From Rhodospirillaceae bacterium (GTDB lineage: Bacteria > Pseudomonadota > Alphaproteobacteria > Rhodospirillales > Magnetovibrionaceae), in the NCBI GenBank assembly GCA_002732845.1, contig NVSZ01000017.1:10187-16445 (forward strand): a stretch of 6,259 bases of DNA. Reading direction: 5' to 3'. The notes beneath the pieces are model-generated. The model was given only the letters and a program-made list of their open reading frames with translations. It was not told the DNA's origin and searched no databases. Every line of letters begins with the position of its first letter. Within the stretch, counting starts at the first letter, position 1. Shown piece after piece: positions 1-5,939 of this stretch. The position numbers were made by a program, and so were the translations under genes.

Positions 1-2391
1 CTTGGCGATGTGGTGGCCCGGTACAAACGCGCACAAGGCTTTAATGTATTGCACCCCATGGGCTGGGATGCGTTTGGCTTACCCGCAGAAAATGCGGCCA
101 AGCTTCACAACACCCACCCTGCCATTTGGACCGATCAAAATATTGAGGCCATGAAGGCCCAATTAAAAACCATGGGCCTGTCATATGATTGGGACCGGGA
201 ATTGGCGACCTGTCATTCTGATTATTATCAGCATGAACAAAAAATGTTTTTGAATTTCCTCAAACAAGGCTTGGCGTACCGCAAGGAAAGCTGGGTCAAT
301 TGGGACCCCGTTGAACACACCGTGTTGGCTAATGAGCAAGTGATCGATGGCAAGGGCTGGCGTTCGGGCGCCCCCGTCGAAAAGAAAATGCTATCGCAGT
401 GGTTTTTAAAAATCACGCAATATGCTGATGATCTGCTTAACGAGCTCAAAGGTTTAGAGCGCTGGCCGGACAAAGTCCGTATTATGCAGGACAACTGGAT
501 CGGTCGGTCAGAAGGCGCAAAGGTCTTTTTTGAGCGCACCGACACAGATCAAACTCTGGAAATCTATACAACGCGGCCGGACACCTTGTTTGGCGCATCG
601 TTTATGGCCATTGCGGCCAATCACCCCATTGCTTTAGAGCTTGCAAAAAACAATGCAGAGCTCGAAACCTTTATCCAAAAATGTAATGCATTGGGTACAT
701 CGCAGGCTGCCATTGAAAGTGCGGAAAAAGAAGGCTTTGATACGGGCCTAAAGGTCAAACATCCGTTTGATAACTCTATTGAGCTGCCTATTTACGTGGC
801 GAATTTTGTTCTCATGGAATACGGAACCGGGGCTATTTTTGCCTGTCCGGCCCATGACCAACGCGATTTGGATTTTGCGCGCAAATACAAACTGCCCGTG
901 ATTCCGGTGGTTGCACCCAAAGATATCGTCGGAACGGATCAAGAAAAGCCGTGGCTGGATGACTTTGCTCAAAATTCTTGCGACGCCTTTGCGGACGAAG
1001 GCATTGCCGTACAGTCACAATTTCTAAACGGGCTAGGACTAGCAGACGCCAAAGCCGCCGCGATTGCCAAGTTGGTAGATCAAGGCCATGGCGAAGGGAC
1101 TGTGCAATACAGATTGCGCGATTGGGGCATTTCCCGTCAACGCTATTGGGGCTGTCCGATCCCGATCGTCCATTGCGATCAGTGCGGACCGGTGCCCGTA
1201 CCCGAAGATCAATTGCCCGTTGTTTTGCCCGAAGACGTCGATTTAAGTGTCACCGGAAATCCGTTGGATTTTCACCCCACGTGGAAACATATTGCGTGTC
1301 CTAAATGTGGCAAAGATGCAGTACGCGAAACCGATACATTCGATACGTTTTTTGAATCATCGTGGTATTTTGCGCGCTATACAGACCCCACATCAGATCA
1401 AGCCTTTGATGCCAAAAAAGCCAATTATTGGCTGCCCGTTGACCAATATATTGGCGGCATTGAACATGCGGTTTTACACCTACTCTATTCGCGCTTCTTT
1501 ACACGCGCGCTCAAAGACTGTGGTTATCTGGACGTCAAAGAGCCTTTTGCCGGCCTGATGACGCAGGGCATGATTTGTCATGAAACCTATAAAGCCGCAG
1601 ATGGCTCTTGGTTAACGCCAAACGAAGCCGAAGGCCGCGACGACGTGACCATTGGCCGGTCTGAAAAGATGTCTAAATCTAAAAAGAACGTTGTCGACCC
1701 CGAACGCATCATCAACACCTATGGTGCCGATACCGCACGCTTGTTCATGTTGTCCGACAGTCCACCCGACCGGGATTTAGACTGGACCGATTCCGGCGTA
1801 GAAGGCTCTTGGCGCTATGTTGGGCGGGTTTGGCGACTGTTCGATACGTTTAAAAATAATATCCCGCCTACTAAGACTGCACAGCCGGAAAACATCGGCG
1901 GGGAGGCCTTAGCCATCCGTTGCCGCGTCCATAAAACTGCTGATGCCGTCACACTGGATCTCGACAAGTTTCATTTCAACAAAGCCGTTGCCCGCATTCG
2001 TGAACTGACCAATGCCCTGGAAGACTTTAAACAAAACGACGATATTGCCCAGTGGGTGCGCCGGGAAGCCTTTGAAACCATTGCTGTCTTGATTAACCCA
2101 TTGATGCCGCATTTGGGTGAAGAATTATGGCACATGCTGGGCCACGATCAATTGATTGCGGAGGCACCATGGGTTCAAGCGGACCCCGCTTTGTTGATCG
2201 AAGACACCGTAACCATCGCTGTTCAGGTCAATGGTAAAATGCGCGGCACCATAGACATGCCCATTGACTGCCCCAAAGAAGACGTCGAGGCCCAAGCTTT
2301 GGCACTGGACACCGTGATCCAAGCCATGCAATCTAAGTCTCCGCGCAAAATTATCGTTGTGCCCAATAGGATTGTAAATGTTGTTGTTTAA
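1..2391 (+). CDS. leuS: Leucyl-tRNA synthetase, class Ia, 5' end missing
   Basis: Cytoplasmic enzyme that charges tRNA-Leu with leucine and hydrolyses mischarged products. The reading frame is open from base 1 and has 796 codons before TAA. Family members are about 860 residues, so roughly 60-70 N-terminal residues, including the HIGH ATP-binding motif, lie upstream; the GTG at base 10 is not the real start. Numbering from the first visible codon: [12 protein letters not shown] in the catalytic core at about 22-33; WIGRSEGA leading into the CP1 editing domain at 166; the editing threonine motif TTRPDT at 190-195; HDQRD with the conserved editing aspartates at 285-289; [11 protein letters not shown] at about 374; KMSKS at 556-560. 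Cysteines at 392, 395, 433 and 436 (HCDQC and CPKC) form a zinc knuckle as in the Thermus enzyme, which E. coli LeuRS lacks. The stretch before KMSKS is shorter than the leucine-specific insertion of E. coli. The anticodon-binding helical domain starts near 598 and the C-terminal domain near 736, ending in NRIVNVVV. No frameshift or internal stop. The gene overlaps lptE by 14 bases. Confidence 0.98.
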   Translation, partial: LGDVVARYKRAQGFNVLHPMGWDAFGLPAENAAKLHNTHPAIWTDQNIEAMKAQLKTMGLSYDWDRELATCHSDYYQHEQKMFLNFLKQGLAYRKESWVNWDPVEHTVLANEQVIDGKGWRSGAPVEKKMLSQWFLKITQYADDLLNELKGLERWPDKVRIMQDNWIGRSEGAKVFFERTDTDQTLEIYTTRPDTLFGASFMAIAANHPIALELAKNNAELETFIQKCNALGTSQAAIESAEKEGFDTGLKVKHPFDNSIELPIYVANFVLMEYGTGAIFACPAHDQRDLDFARKYKLPVIPVVAPKDIVGTDQEKPWLDDFAQNSCDAFADEGIAVQSQFLNGLGLADAKAAAIAKLVDQGHGEGTVQYRLRDWGISRQRYWGCPIPIVHCDQCGPVPVPEDQLPVVLPEDVDLSVTGNPLDFHPTWKHIACPKCGKDAVRETDTFDTFFESSWYFARYTDPTSDQAFDAKKANYWLPVDQYIGGIEHAVLHLLYSRFFTRALKDCGYLDVKEPFAGLMTQGMICHETYKAADGSWLTPNEAEGRDDVTIGRSEKMSKSKKNVVDPERIINTYGADTARLFMLSDSPPDRDLDWTDSGVEGSWRYVGRVWRLFDTFKNNIPPTKTAQPENIGGEALAIRCRVHKTADAVTLDLDKFHFNKAVARIRELTNALEDFKQNDDIAQWVRREAFETIAVLINPLMPHLGEELWHMLGHDQLIAEAPWVQADPALLIEDTVTIAVQVNGKMRGTIDMPIDCPKEDVEAQALALDTVIQAMQSKSPRKIIVVPNRIVNVVV
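2368..2370 (+). promoter_or_regulatory. Probable ribosome binding site of lptE, inside leuS
   Basis: AGG ends 7 bases before the ATG at 2378 and lies within the last codons of leuS. It supports this ATG as the lptE start and suggests that lptE translation is coupled to leuS. The match is short, so the call is tentative. Confidence 0.45.
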
Positions 2392-2971
2392 ATCAATATC
2401 AAGGGGCTTGGTCCTTACGGGGGTGATTTTGACGAGCATTGGTCTAAGCGCTTGTGGATTTACGCCGCTTTATGGTCAACAGAACAACAACACACACGTT
2501 TTAGCGGCTTTGGATTCAATTTCCATCGCCCGCATTCCCGATCATGTCGGCCAAATGATGCGCCTTGAATTACAACACAGGCTTTCGCCTAAGGCCTCTA
2601 ACCGGGCGGCTCAATACCAATTAAACGTCACGTTATCAGAAGGCATCGCAAGCTTGGCCGTTGATCAATCTGCTTTTGTAACAAGATCAAACTTAAATTT
2701 AACGGGCACTTACAAATTGGTGCGCCTGAGCGACAACGCTGTCATTCTTTCCGGAAACGCTCGTACCGTGGCCAGTTATAACATCCTCAGTTCTGATTTT
2801 GCGACCATAACGGCTCAAGCGAATGCTCGAAAACTGGCCGTTGTTGATGTCGCCAAAATCGTACAAACTCATATCGCCGCACATTTCAAAACCACGGCCC
2901 GGCCGACAGTCCGTAAAAACATGTCAAACAAAGGCCCCGGCGGGGAAATCGATTACGGATATCCCAACTGA
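2378..2971 (+). CDS. lptE: LPS-assembly lipoprotein LptE
   Basis: Outer-membrane lipoprotein that plugs the LptD barrel and helps place lipopolysaccharide in the outer leaflet. The 197-residue product starts with a lipoprotein signal peptide: a basic residue at 5 and 9, a hydrophobic stretch at about 10-22, and lipobox LSAC at 23-26. Cleavage would leave Cys26 as the lipidated first residue of a mature protein of 172 residues. Mature proteins beginning CGFTPLYG are typical of alphaproteobacterial LptE. The body (about 40-170) has the family's pattern of amphipathic strands followed by a helix; the last 25 or so residues are polar and glycine-rich and look disordered. The start overlaps the end of leuS by 14 bases, and the TGA shares its last base with the holA ATG. 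Position between leuS and holA is itself a strong pointer, because sequence conservation in LptE is low. Confidence 0.93.
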   Translation: MLLFKSISRGLVLTGVILTSIGLSACGFTPLYGQQNNNTHVLAALDSISIARIPDHVGQMMRLELQHRLSPKASNRAAQYQLNVTLSEGIASLAVDQSAFVTRSNLNLTGTYKLVRLSDNAVILSGNARTVASYNILSSDFATITAQANARKLAVVDVAKIVQTHIAAHFKTTARPTVRKNMSNKGPGGEIDYGYPN

Positions 2972-4014
2972 TGAAATTAACCGGAGGCAAAGTTGAAGCT
3001 TTTCTCCAGCGCCCCGACCCGGCGGTCCGGGCCATTTTAATTTTTGGTCCCGATGAAGGCTTGGTCCGTGAACGCATGCTGCGCCTCGCAAAATCTGTTC
3101 TCGAAGACTTAAACGACCCCTTTCGCTCCATTGAAATCTTTGGCTCAGATCTAAAAGCCGATCCGTCCCGCTTGGCCGATGAGGCCCAAAGCATCTCTTT
3201 TGGCGGCGGACAACGGCTGGTGCGGGTACGCCAAGCCACCGATCAATCAATCGCCGCCTGTCAGGCTCTGTTGGACGCCGATATTCAAACAGATACCATG
3301 GTGATCTTGGACGCGGGGGACTTAAATCCCCGATCAAAACTCAGAAAACTTTTTGAAGCCAATAAAAAAGCCGTATGCCTGCCCTGTTACGCCGATGATG
3401 CCCGGTCCCTGCCCCAGGTCATCCGCGAGGCGCTGAGCACCCACGGTTTACGTGCTGACCCTAGTGCCACCTCTCTTTTGATCCAGTTTTTAGGCTCTGA
3501 TCGTTCGGTTACCCGGGGTGAGCTGGACAAACTTGCTCTGTATATGGGCGATGAACAACAAGTCACCGAAGCCCATGTGCGGGCCGCCATTGGCGACAGT
3601 GGTGCTAATAATGTCGATGATGTCATTTATGCTGCCGCTGCGGGGGATTTTGTAAAATTGGAATCTGCCCTTGCGCGCGTTTTAGCAGACGGCACCAACC
3701 CGGTTCAGCTGGTGCGCGCCTGTCAGCGTCATTTCCAGCGTTTACATCTGGCCAGAGGCTTCATGGAACAGGGTAAAAATGCAGGTGAAGCCGCCAAATC
3801 ACTGCGTCCGCCGATCATGTTCATGCGCGCCTCGGCCTTTCAGGCTCAACTGAATATGTGGTCCCCGGCCAAATTAACACGGGCCTTTGATGTCCTGACC
3901 CAGTGCGAAACTGATTGTAAAACAACGGGTTTGCCAGCCGCAGCCATCACCGGGCGGGCTTTATTGGCCTTGGCGCAAGCCGCTCAAGCCGGACAACGCC
4001 GAGCCCGCCGTTAA
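2971..4014 (+). CDS. holA: DNA polymerase III subunit delta
   Basis: Clamp-loader subunit that opens the beta sliding clamp during replication. The product has 347 residues, normal for the family. Domain I, an AAA+-like fold without a working P-loop, covers roughly 1-145: the degenerate loop region is FGPDEGLVRER at 25-35, followed by GDLNPRSKLRKLFE at 116-129 and LPCYADD at 137-143, both characteristic of the alphaproteobacterial form. Domain II follows (SDRSVTRGELDKLALY region, about 177-190) and domain III, the helical collar, runs from about 225 to 340 with LVRACQRHFQRLH and the alanine-rich ALLALAQAAQ helix. The tail GQRRARR is basic. The ATG overlaps the lptE stop (TGATG) and has only a weak CGGA 11 bases upstream, so translation probably depends on coupling. 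It is the last gene of the plus-strand operon and converges on parB. Confidence 0.97.
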   Translation: MKLTGGKVEAFLQRPDPAVRAILIFGPDEGLVRERMLRLAKSVLEDLNDPFRSIEIFGSDLKADPSRLADEAQSISFGGGQRLVRVRQATDQSIAACQALLDADIQTDTMVILDAGDLNPRSKLRKLFEANKKAVCLPCYADDARSLPQVIREALSTHGLRADPSATSLLIQFLGSDRSVTRGELDKLALYMGDEQQVTEAHVRAAIGDSGANNVDDVIYAAAAGDFVKLESALARVLADGTNPVQLVRACQRHFQRLHLARGFMEQGKNAGEAAKSLRPPIMFMRASAFQAQLNMWSPAKLTRAFDVLTQCETDCKTTGLPAAAITGRALLALAQAAQAGQRRARR

Positions 4015-4046
4015 AATCTATAAAGCGCTGCCCCAATCCTTGCAAA

Positions 4047-4063
4047 CCCCTACATTTTAAGGG
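4047..4063 (+). terminator. Possible weak terminator after holA
   Basis: An imperfect hairpin 33 bases after the holA stop: CCCCTA, loop CATTT, TAAGGG, with one C-A mismatch in the stem. It is followed by CTGGTGTTTAATTT, which is not a clean T-run. This is the only hairpin close to the end of the operon, but it is weak; the large inverted repeat at 4135-4205 could also end transcription. Confidence 0.25.
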
Positions 4064-4134
4064 CTGGTGTTTAATTTCAAAGGATCACCTAAAATAAAGA
4101 CTAAAAATCAATGCCTTAGCACCGTTATATAAAA

Positions 4135-4205
4135 TAGTGCAAATTATATTCCTTAATATTTGACACCATAGCTTTTATGTTTTCTAGACAATATAAATTG
4201 CACTA
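4135..4205. repeat. Inverted-repeat element, copy 1 (71 bp)
   Basis: The first 16 bases, TAGTGCAAATTATATT (4135-4150), recur inverted at 4190-4205, where the reverse complement reads TAGTGCAATTTATATT. Fifteen of 16 positions match; only position 9 fails to pair. The arms enclose 39 AT-rich bases. The left arm can also fold locally as ATAGT-GCAA-ATTAT with one G-T wobble. The ends of a related sequence recur at 4741-4812 with nearly the same spacing. The outermost TA on both sides could be a TA target duplication, as made by IS630/mariner-type transposases, but this is inference. It could instead be a palindromic interspersed repeat or an RNA hairpin. Confidence 0.7.
4160..4188 (+). promoter_or_regulatory. 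Possible sigma-70 promoter inside repeat copy 1
   Basis: A perfect TTGACA at 4160-4165 is followed, after 17 bases, by TCTAGA at 4183-4188, a poor -10 with three of six consensus bases. If real it would fire rightwards into the GC-richer island. A perfect -35 by chance in AT-rich DNA is not rare, and repeat copy 2 does not preserve it. Confidence 0.15.
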
Positions 4206-4258
4206 AATTTAAACCAATCTATCTCTTTCTAAACATTGAAAATTTTTGCAAATAGTAA

Positions 4259-4487
4259 GCATAGTCGTTTTTCGCTATGCCTTGTTGACCATATCCGTAA
4301 GGTCACAACTGACCCATCAACTGATTTCTTCGGCACCCCGATCTCAGAAGACCCACAGGGCCCCTCACAGTTGGAGGCAATCTCGATCAGGGTATGTGCC
4401 TAAACCTCGCAGATCACAGCCCATGACAAGCCCTGTTGATCCGTTAGCCCCGCAAGGGCTTGAACGTCAGATTACTTAAAAGTCTGA
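4259..4487. other. GC-richer, hairpin-rich island; possible structured RNA or decayed gene
   Basis: The core, 4281-4470, is about 54% GC between AT-rich flanks. Inverted repeats seen by eye, left to right: GCATAG/CTATGC at 4259-4264 and 4275-4280 with two further G-C pairs and a TTTTT loop; TGACC at 4286-4290, GGTCA at 4301-4305 and TGACC at 4310-4314, allowing two mutually exclusive hairpins; CTGA..TCGG-CACC-CCGA..TCAG at 4321-4347; GATCAGGG at 4385-4392 pairing with CCCTG-TT-GATC at 4431-4441; AGCCC-CGCAA-GGGCT at 4446-4460; TCAGA/TCTGA at 4467-4471 and 4483-4487. I do not recognise it as tRNA, tmRNA, RNase P RNA, SRP RNA or a riboswitch I know, and the strand is undecided. A degraded protein-coding remnant would also explain the composition. 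Confidence 0.3.
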
Positions 4488-4740
4488 AATTAAACGAAAA
4501 CACTGGTCATACACGAGCTGAATAATCTTCGGTTTCACTCGATCAATAAAAAACTTGTGTTGAGTTTTCTTTACTCAGAATAAGTCCATTAAAACAATAT
4601 AGTAACTGCTCTGAAATCACGCACAATATTCTTTTTATGGCCTTCTAAAACGATCTTATGATTCTAGGCTTCCATACCCCGAAAACAAGGCGTCCATATA
4701 TAAACGCACGAAATCAAAGGTTTAGTTATCCATAGAAATA

Positions 4741-4812
4741 TAGTGCAAACTATTAATCATAGCAGAATAGCGGTCATATTAGATGTCTTTTTAAGCTAAG
4801 TAGATTGCACAA
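4741..4812. repeat. Inverted-repeat element, copy 2 (72 bp)
   Basis: Left end TAGTGCAAACTATTAA; right end, reverse-complemented, TTGTGCAATCTACTTA. About 15 of the outer 21 positions match. Compared with copy 1, the left ends share TAGTGCAAA and then TAT after one changed base; the left-to-right motif distance is 63 bases against 62; position 9 is again the A/A non-pair; and position 10 has changed on both arms together (T-A in copy 1, C-G here), which keeps the pair. The left arm folds as a perfect ATAGT-GCAA-ACTAT hairpin with a GNRA-type loop. The interior is mostly diverged, with only a patchy ATGT/CTTTT-like match. The right end is AA rather than TA, so any TA duplication is lost. Confidence 0.6.
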
Positions 4813-4925
4813 ACCATCATTTAGGGAGTCACGTTGCTAGTCTGAAACGAGCCCGCGCCCCGCCAACTACACATGCAGGCGATTTTGCGGTGCCGCCTGT
4901 GAACCGTTGCGCCGGCTAAATGAAT
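4813..4925. other. Short GC-rich patch with one strong hairpin
   Basis: Bases 4821-4920 are about 60% GC, beginning right after repeat copy 2. CAGGCG at 4876-4881 pairs with CGCCTG at 4894-4899, and two wobble pairs extend the stem outward. No T-run follows on either strand, so it does not look like an intrinsic terminator. No ORF of note. It may be ordinary old genomic sequence into which the AT-rich material was inserted, or part of an RNA. Confidence 0.3.
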
Positions 4926-5008
4926 TCGGGACCATCGCCATATTGCAGGTCTAAAAAGTCATAAAAGATAGCGGCTAAGTCCTTAAGAAAGCTTAGCCAA
5001 TACGCCAT
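4916..5008 (-). CDS. Candidate 30-residue peptide overlapping the end of parB
   Basis: An ATG at 5008-5006 opens a frame shifted by one from parB, crosses the parB stop and ends at TAG (4918-4916). The product is 30 residues, rich in aromatic and hydrophobic residues (starts MAYWLSFLKDL, ends YGDGPEFI) with net negative charge. It reads more like a protein C-terminus than random sequence, but there is no good ribosome binding site before the ATG and the start lies inside parB. It would also need transcription through the hairpin at 4973-4998. I do not recognise it. Most likely it is chance; it could be the fossil tail of a lost gene. Confidence 0.12.
   Translation of the reverse strand: MAYWLSFLKDLAAIFYDFLDLQYGDGPEFI
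4951..4998 (-). terminator. Probable intrinsic terminator of parAB
   Basis: GGCTAAG at 4973-4979 pairs perfectly with CTTAGCC at 4992-4998, a 7-bp stem with a 12-base loop. Read on the minus strand the stem is followed by a T-rich stretch (TATCTTTTATGACTTTTT, 4970-4953). The upstream arm lies inside parB and encodes its Leu-Ala-Lys near the C-terminus; the stop codon is in the loop. The T-run is interrupted, so efficiency may be modest. Confidence 0.5.
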
Positions 5009-5849
5009 CAAGCTGTTCTAGGGTTTCATATTGAATAACCACCTGACCCTGCCCGTTTTTATCTTGAATCGTTACCTTTAAACCTAGTATGTTGGATAAA
5101 TTATCTTCTAAGGCGCGTGTATCGGCATCTTTAGCGCGGTTCACTTTTGTAGGTATAGGTGAACCGGATGATCCAGCCGAACCGACGGTATCAGCTTTCA
5201 CAAGCTTTTCAGTTTGGCGAACATTCAGACCCTTTTGAATGACCTGCTTGGCCAATTTAACCGCATTTTCACAACCAATTAAGCTCCGGGCATGGCCGGC
5301 GCTCAAATCACCGTTTTCCATCATGGTTTTGATGGTGTCTGGCAAACCCAACAGCCGTAACATATTGGCAACATGGGGGCGACTTTTGCCCAGCGCGGTG
5401 GCCAGAGCCTCTTGGGTATGGCTAAATTCATCCATTAAACGCTGATATCCATCGGCCTCTTCCAAAGGCGACAAATCTTGACGTTGTAAGTTTTCAATCA
5501 AGGCGACTTCTAAAGTCTCGCGATCATCAAAATCTTTAACAATAACAGGTACTTCATGGATTCTAGCCAGCTGGGCCGCTCGCCAGCGCCGCTCGCCAGC
5601 GATGATTTCATAGGTTCCCGGGCGCTCTGACAAGGGGCGCACCAAAAGTGGTTGTAAAACACCCTTTTCCCGAATCGAATCCGCCAGACCTCTCAGTTCA
5701 TCTTCACCAAAGGCATTACGCGGCTGGAACTTTCCGGGCTTAAGGTAGCCAATGGCCACCGTTTTCACGATATTATCGCCATCGGGGCTATCGGAAATAT
5801 CTTCCCCCAGCAAGGCCGAAAGGCCCATACCCAGTTTTCTGTCTGCCAT
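4983..5849 (-). CDS. parB: Chromosome partitioning protein ParB
   Basis: DNA-binding CTPase that loads at parS, slides as a clamp along neighbouring DNA and works with ParA to segregate replicated origins. The product has 288 residues, normal for chromosomal ParB. In order: RKLGMGLSALLGE at 4-16, the N-terminal ParA-contacting segment; the ParB/Spo0J N-domain from about 30, with PRNAF at 43-47; the CTP-binding motif GERRWRA at 85-91; ENLQRQDLSPLEEA at 119-132, the second nucleotide-binding box; a helix-turn-helix for parS recognition at about 145-166 (TQEALATALGKSRPHVANML); a glycine/serine linker at about 221-233; and the C-terminal dimerisation domain at about 240-288. The ATG at 5849-5847 has AGGA 10 bases upstream and gives the expected N-terminus. 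It lies 90 bases downstream of parA in the same direction and faces holA. Confidence 0.98.
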   Translation of the reverse strand: MADRKLGMGLSALLGEDISDSPDGDNIVKTVAIGYLKPGKFQPRNAFGEDELRGLADSIREKGVLQPLLVRPLSERPGTYEIIAGERRWRAAQLARIHEVPVIVKDFDDRETLEVALIENLQRQDLSPLEEADGYQRLMDEFSHTQEALATALGKSRPHVANMLRLLGLPDTIKTMMENGDLSAGHARSLIGCENAVKLAKQVIQKGLNVRQTEKLVKADTVGSAGSSGSPIPTKVNRAKDADTRALEDNLSNILGLKVTIQDKNGQGQVVIQYETLEQLDGVLAKLS

Positions 5850-5859
5850 TCTTTTAGAG

Positions 5860-5863
5860 TCCT
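5860..5863 (-). promoter_or_regulatory. Probable ribosome binding site of parB
   Basis: AGGA on the minus strand, 10 bases before the parB ATG. The spacing is slightly long, but there is no better site and no alternative start that would give the conserved N-terminus. Confidence 0.45.
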
Positions 5864-5881
5864 AAATCAACACTATGGTCC

Positions 5882-5899
5882 AAGGCCTTATATGGCCCT
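5882..5899 (-). other. Small hairpin in the parA-parB gap
   Basis: On the minus strand AGGGCC, loop ATATAA, GGCCTT: six pairs including one G-T wobble, in the middle of the 90-base gap between parA and parB. No T-run follows, so it is not a standard terminator. It could slow ribosomes or protect mRNA between the two genes, or mean nothing. No convincing promoter for parB alone is visible in the gap. Confidence 0.25.
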
Positions 5900-5939
5900 G
5901 TTAAGCATAAGTTTCATGATGTGGTTTTCGATATTCGTT

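Larger units (their letters stand above)
4015..4982. other. Long convergent intergenic region, mosaic composition, no clear gene
   Basis: Both flanking genes end here, so neither needs a promoter in this stretch, yet it is almost 1 kb. By hand count 4081-4260 is about 26% GC, 4281-4470 about 54%, 4471-4740 about 34% and 4821-4920 about 60%. The longest plus-strand open frame (4246-4479, 77 codons) has no ribosome binding site and an arginine/serine/proline-rich product that I do not recognise. A second plus frame (open 4233-4400) lacks an ATG. A minus frame through 4471-4229 is open except for one amber codon. I call none of these a gene. The stretch 4488-4740, between the GC island and the second repeat, shows nothing I can name. 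Confidence 0.8.

Noticed and set aside
228..545. Minus-strand open frames inside leuS, lptE and holA
   Set aside because: They lie opposite strongly conserved coding sequence, have unconvincing products and no start signals.
4057..4074. Pairs of TTAA resembling a CtrA site (also 4476-4493)
   Set aside because: Spacing is 10 bases in both cases, not the 7 required for the CtrA motif; both are in AT-rich DNA where TTAA is common.
4440..4475. tRNA-like T-arm on the minus strand (GTTCAAGCC)
   Set aside because: The bases around the loop do not form a 5-bp stem and no acceptor, D or anticodon arms can be found at proper distances.
4246..4479. 77-codon plus-strand ORF in the intergenic island
   Set aside because: No ribosome binding site, a biased arginine/serine/proline-rich product, and open frames on both strands as expected for a GC-richer patch with few stops. 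Not supported as a gene.
4531..4546. parS-like half site GGTTTCAC next to parB
   Set aside because: Seven bases of one half of the parS palindrome TGTTTCACGTGAAACA match, but the other half does not (about 10 of 16 overall). Similar half matches (GTTTCATG at 5911, TGAAAC at 4843) also lack the second half. No full parS is present.
4726..4734. TTATCCATA, one base from a DnaA box, in AT-rich DNA near parAB
   Set aside because: A single near-match without a cluster; an origin would need several boxes plus a melting region. Single near-matches of this kind also occur inside coding genes here.
4135..4812. Integron attC sites or a CRISPR array
   Set aside because: The conserved ends lack the GTTRRRY/RYYYAAC core of attC, no integrase or cassette is present, and two copies 600 bases apart are not a CRISPR array.
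4481..4847. Direct repeat AGTCTGAAA at 4481-4489 and 4839-4847
   Set aside because: One or two 9-base repeats are expected by chance in a region this size, and the flanks do not extend the match.
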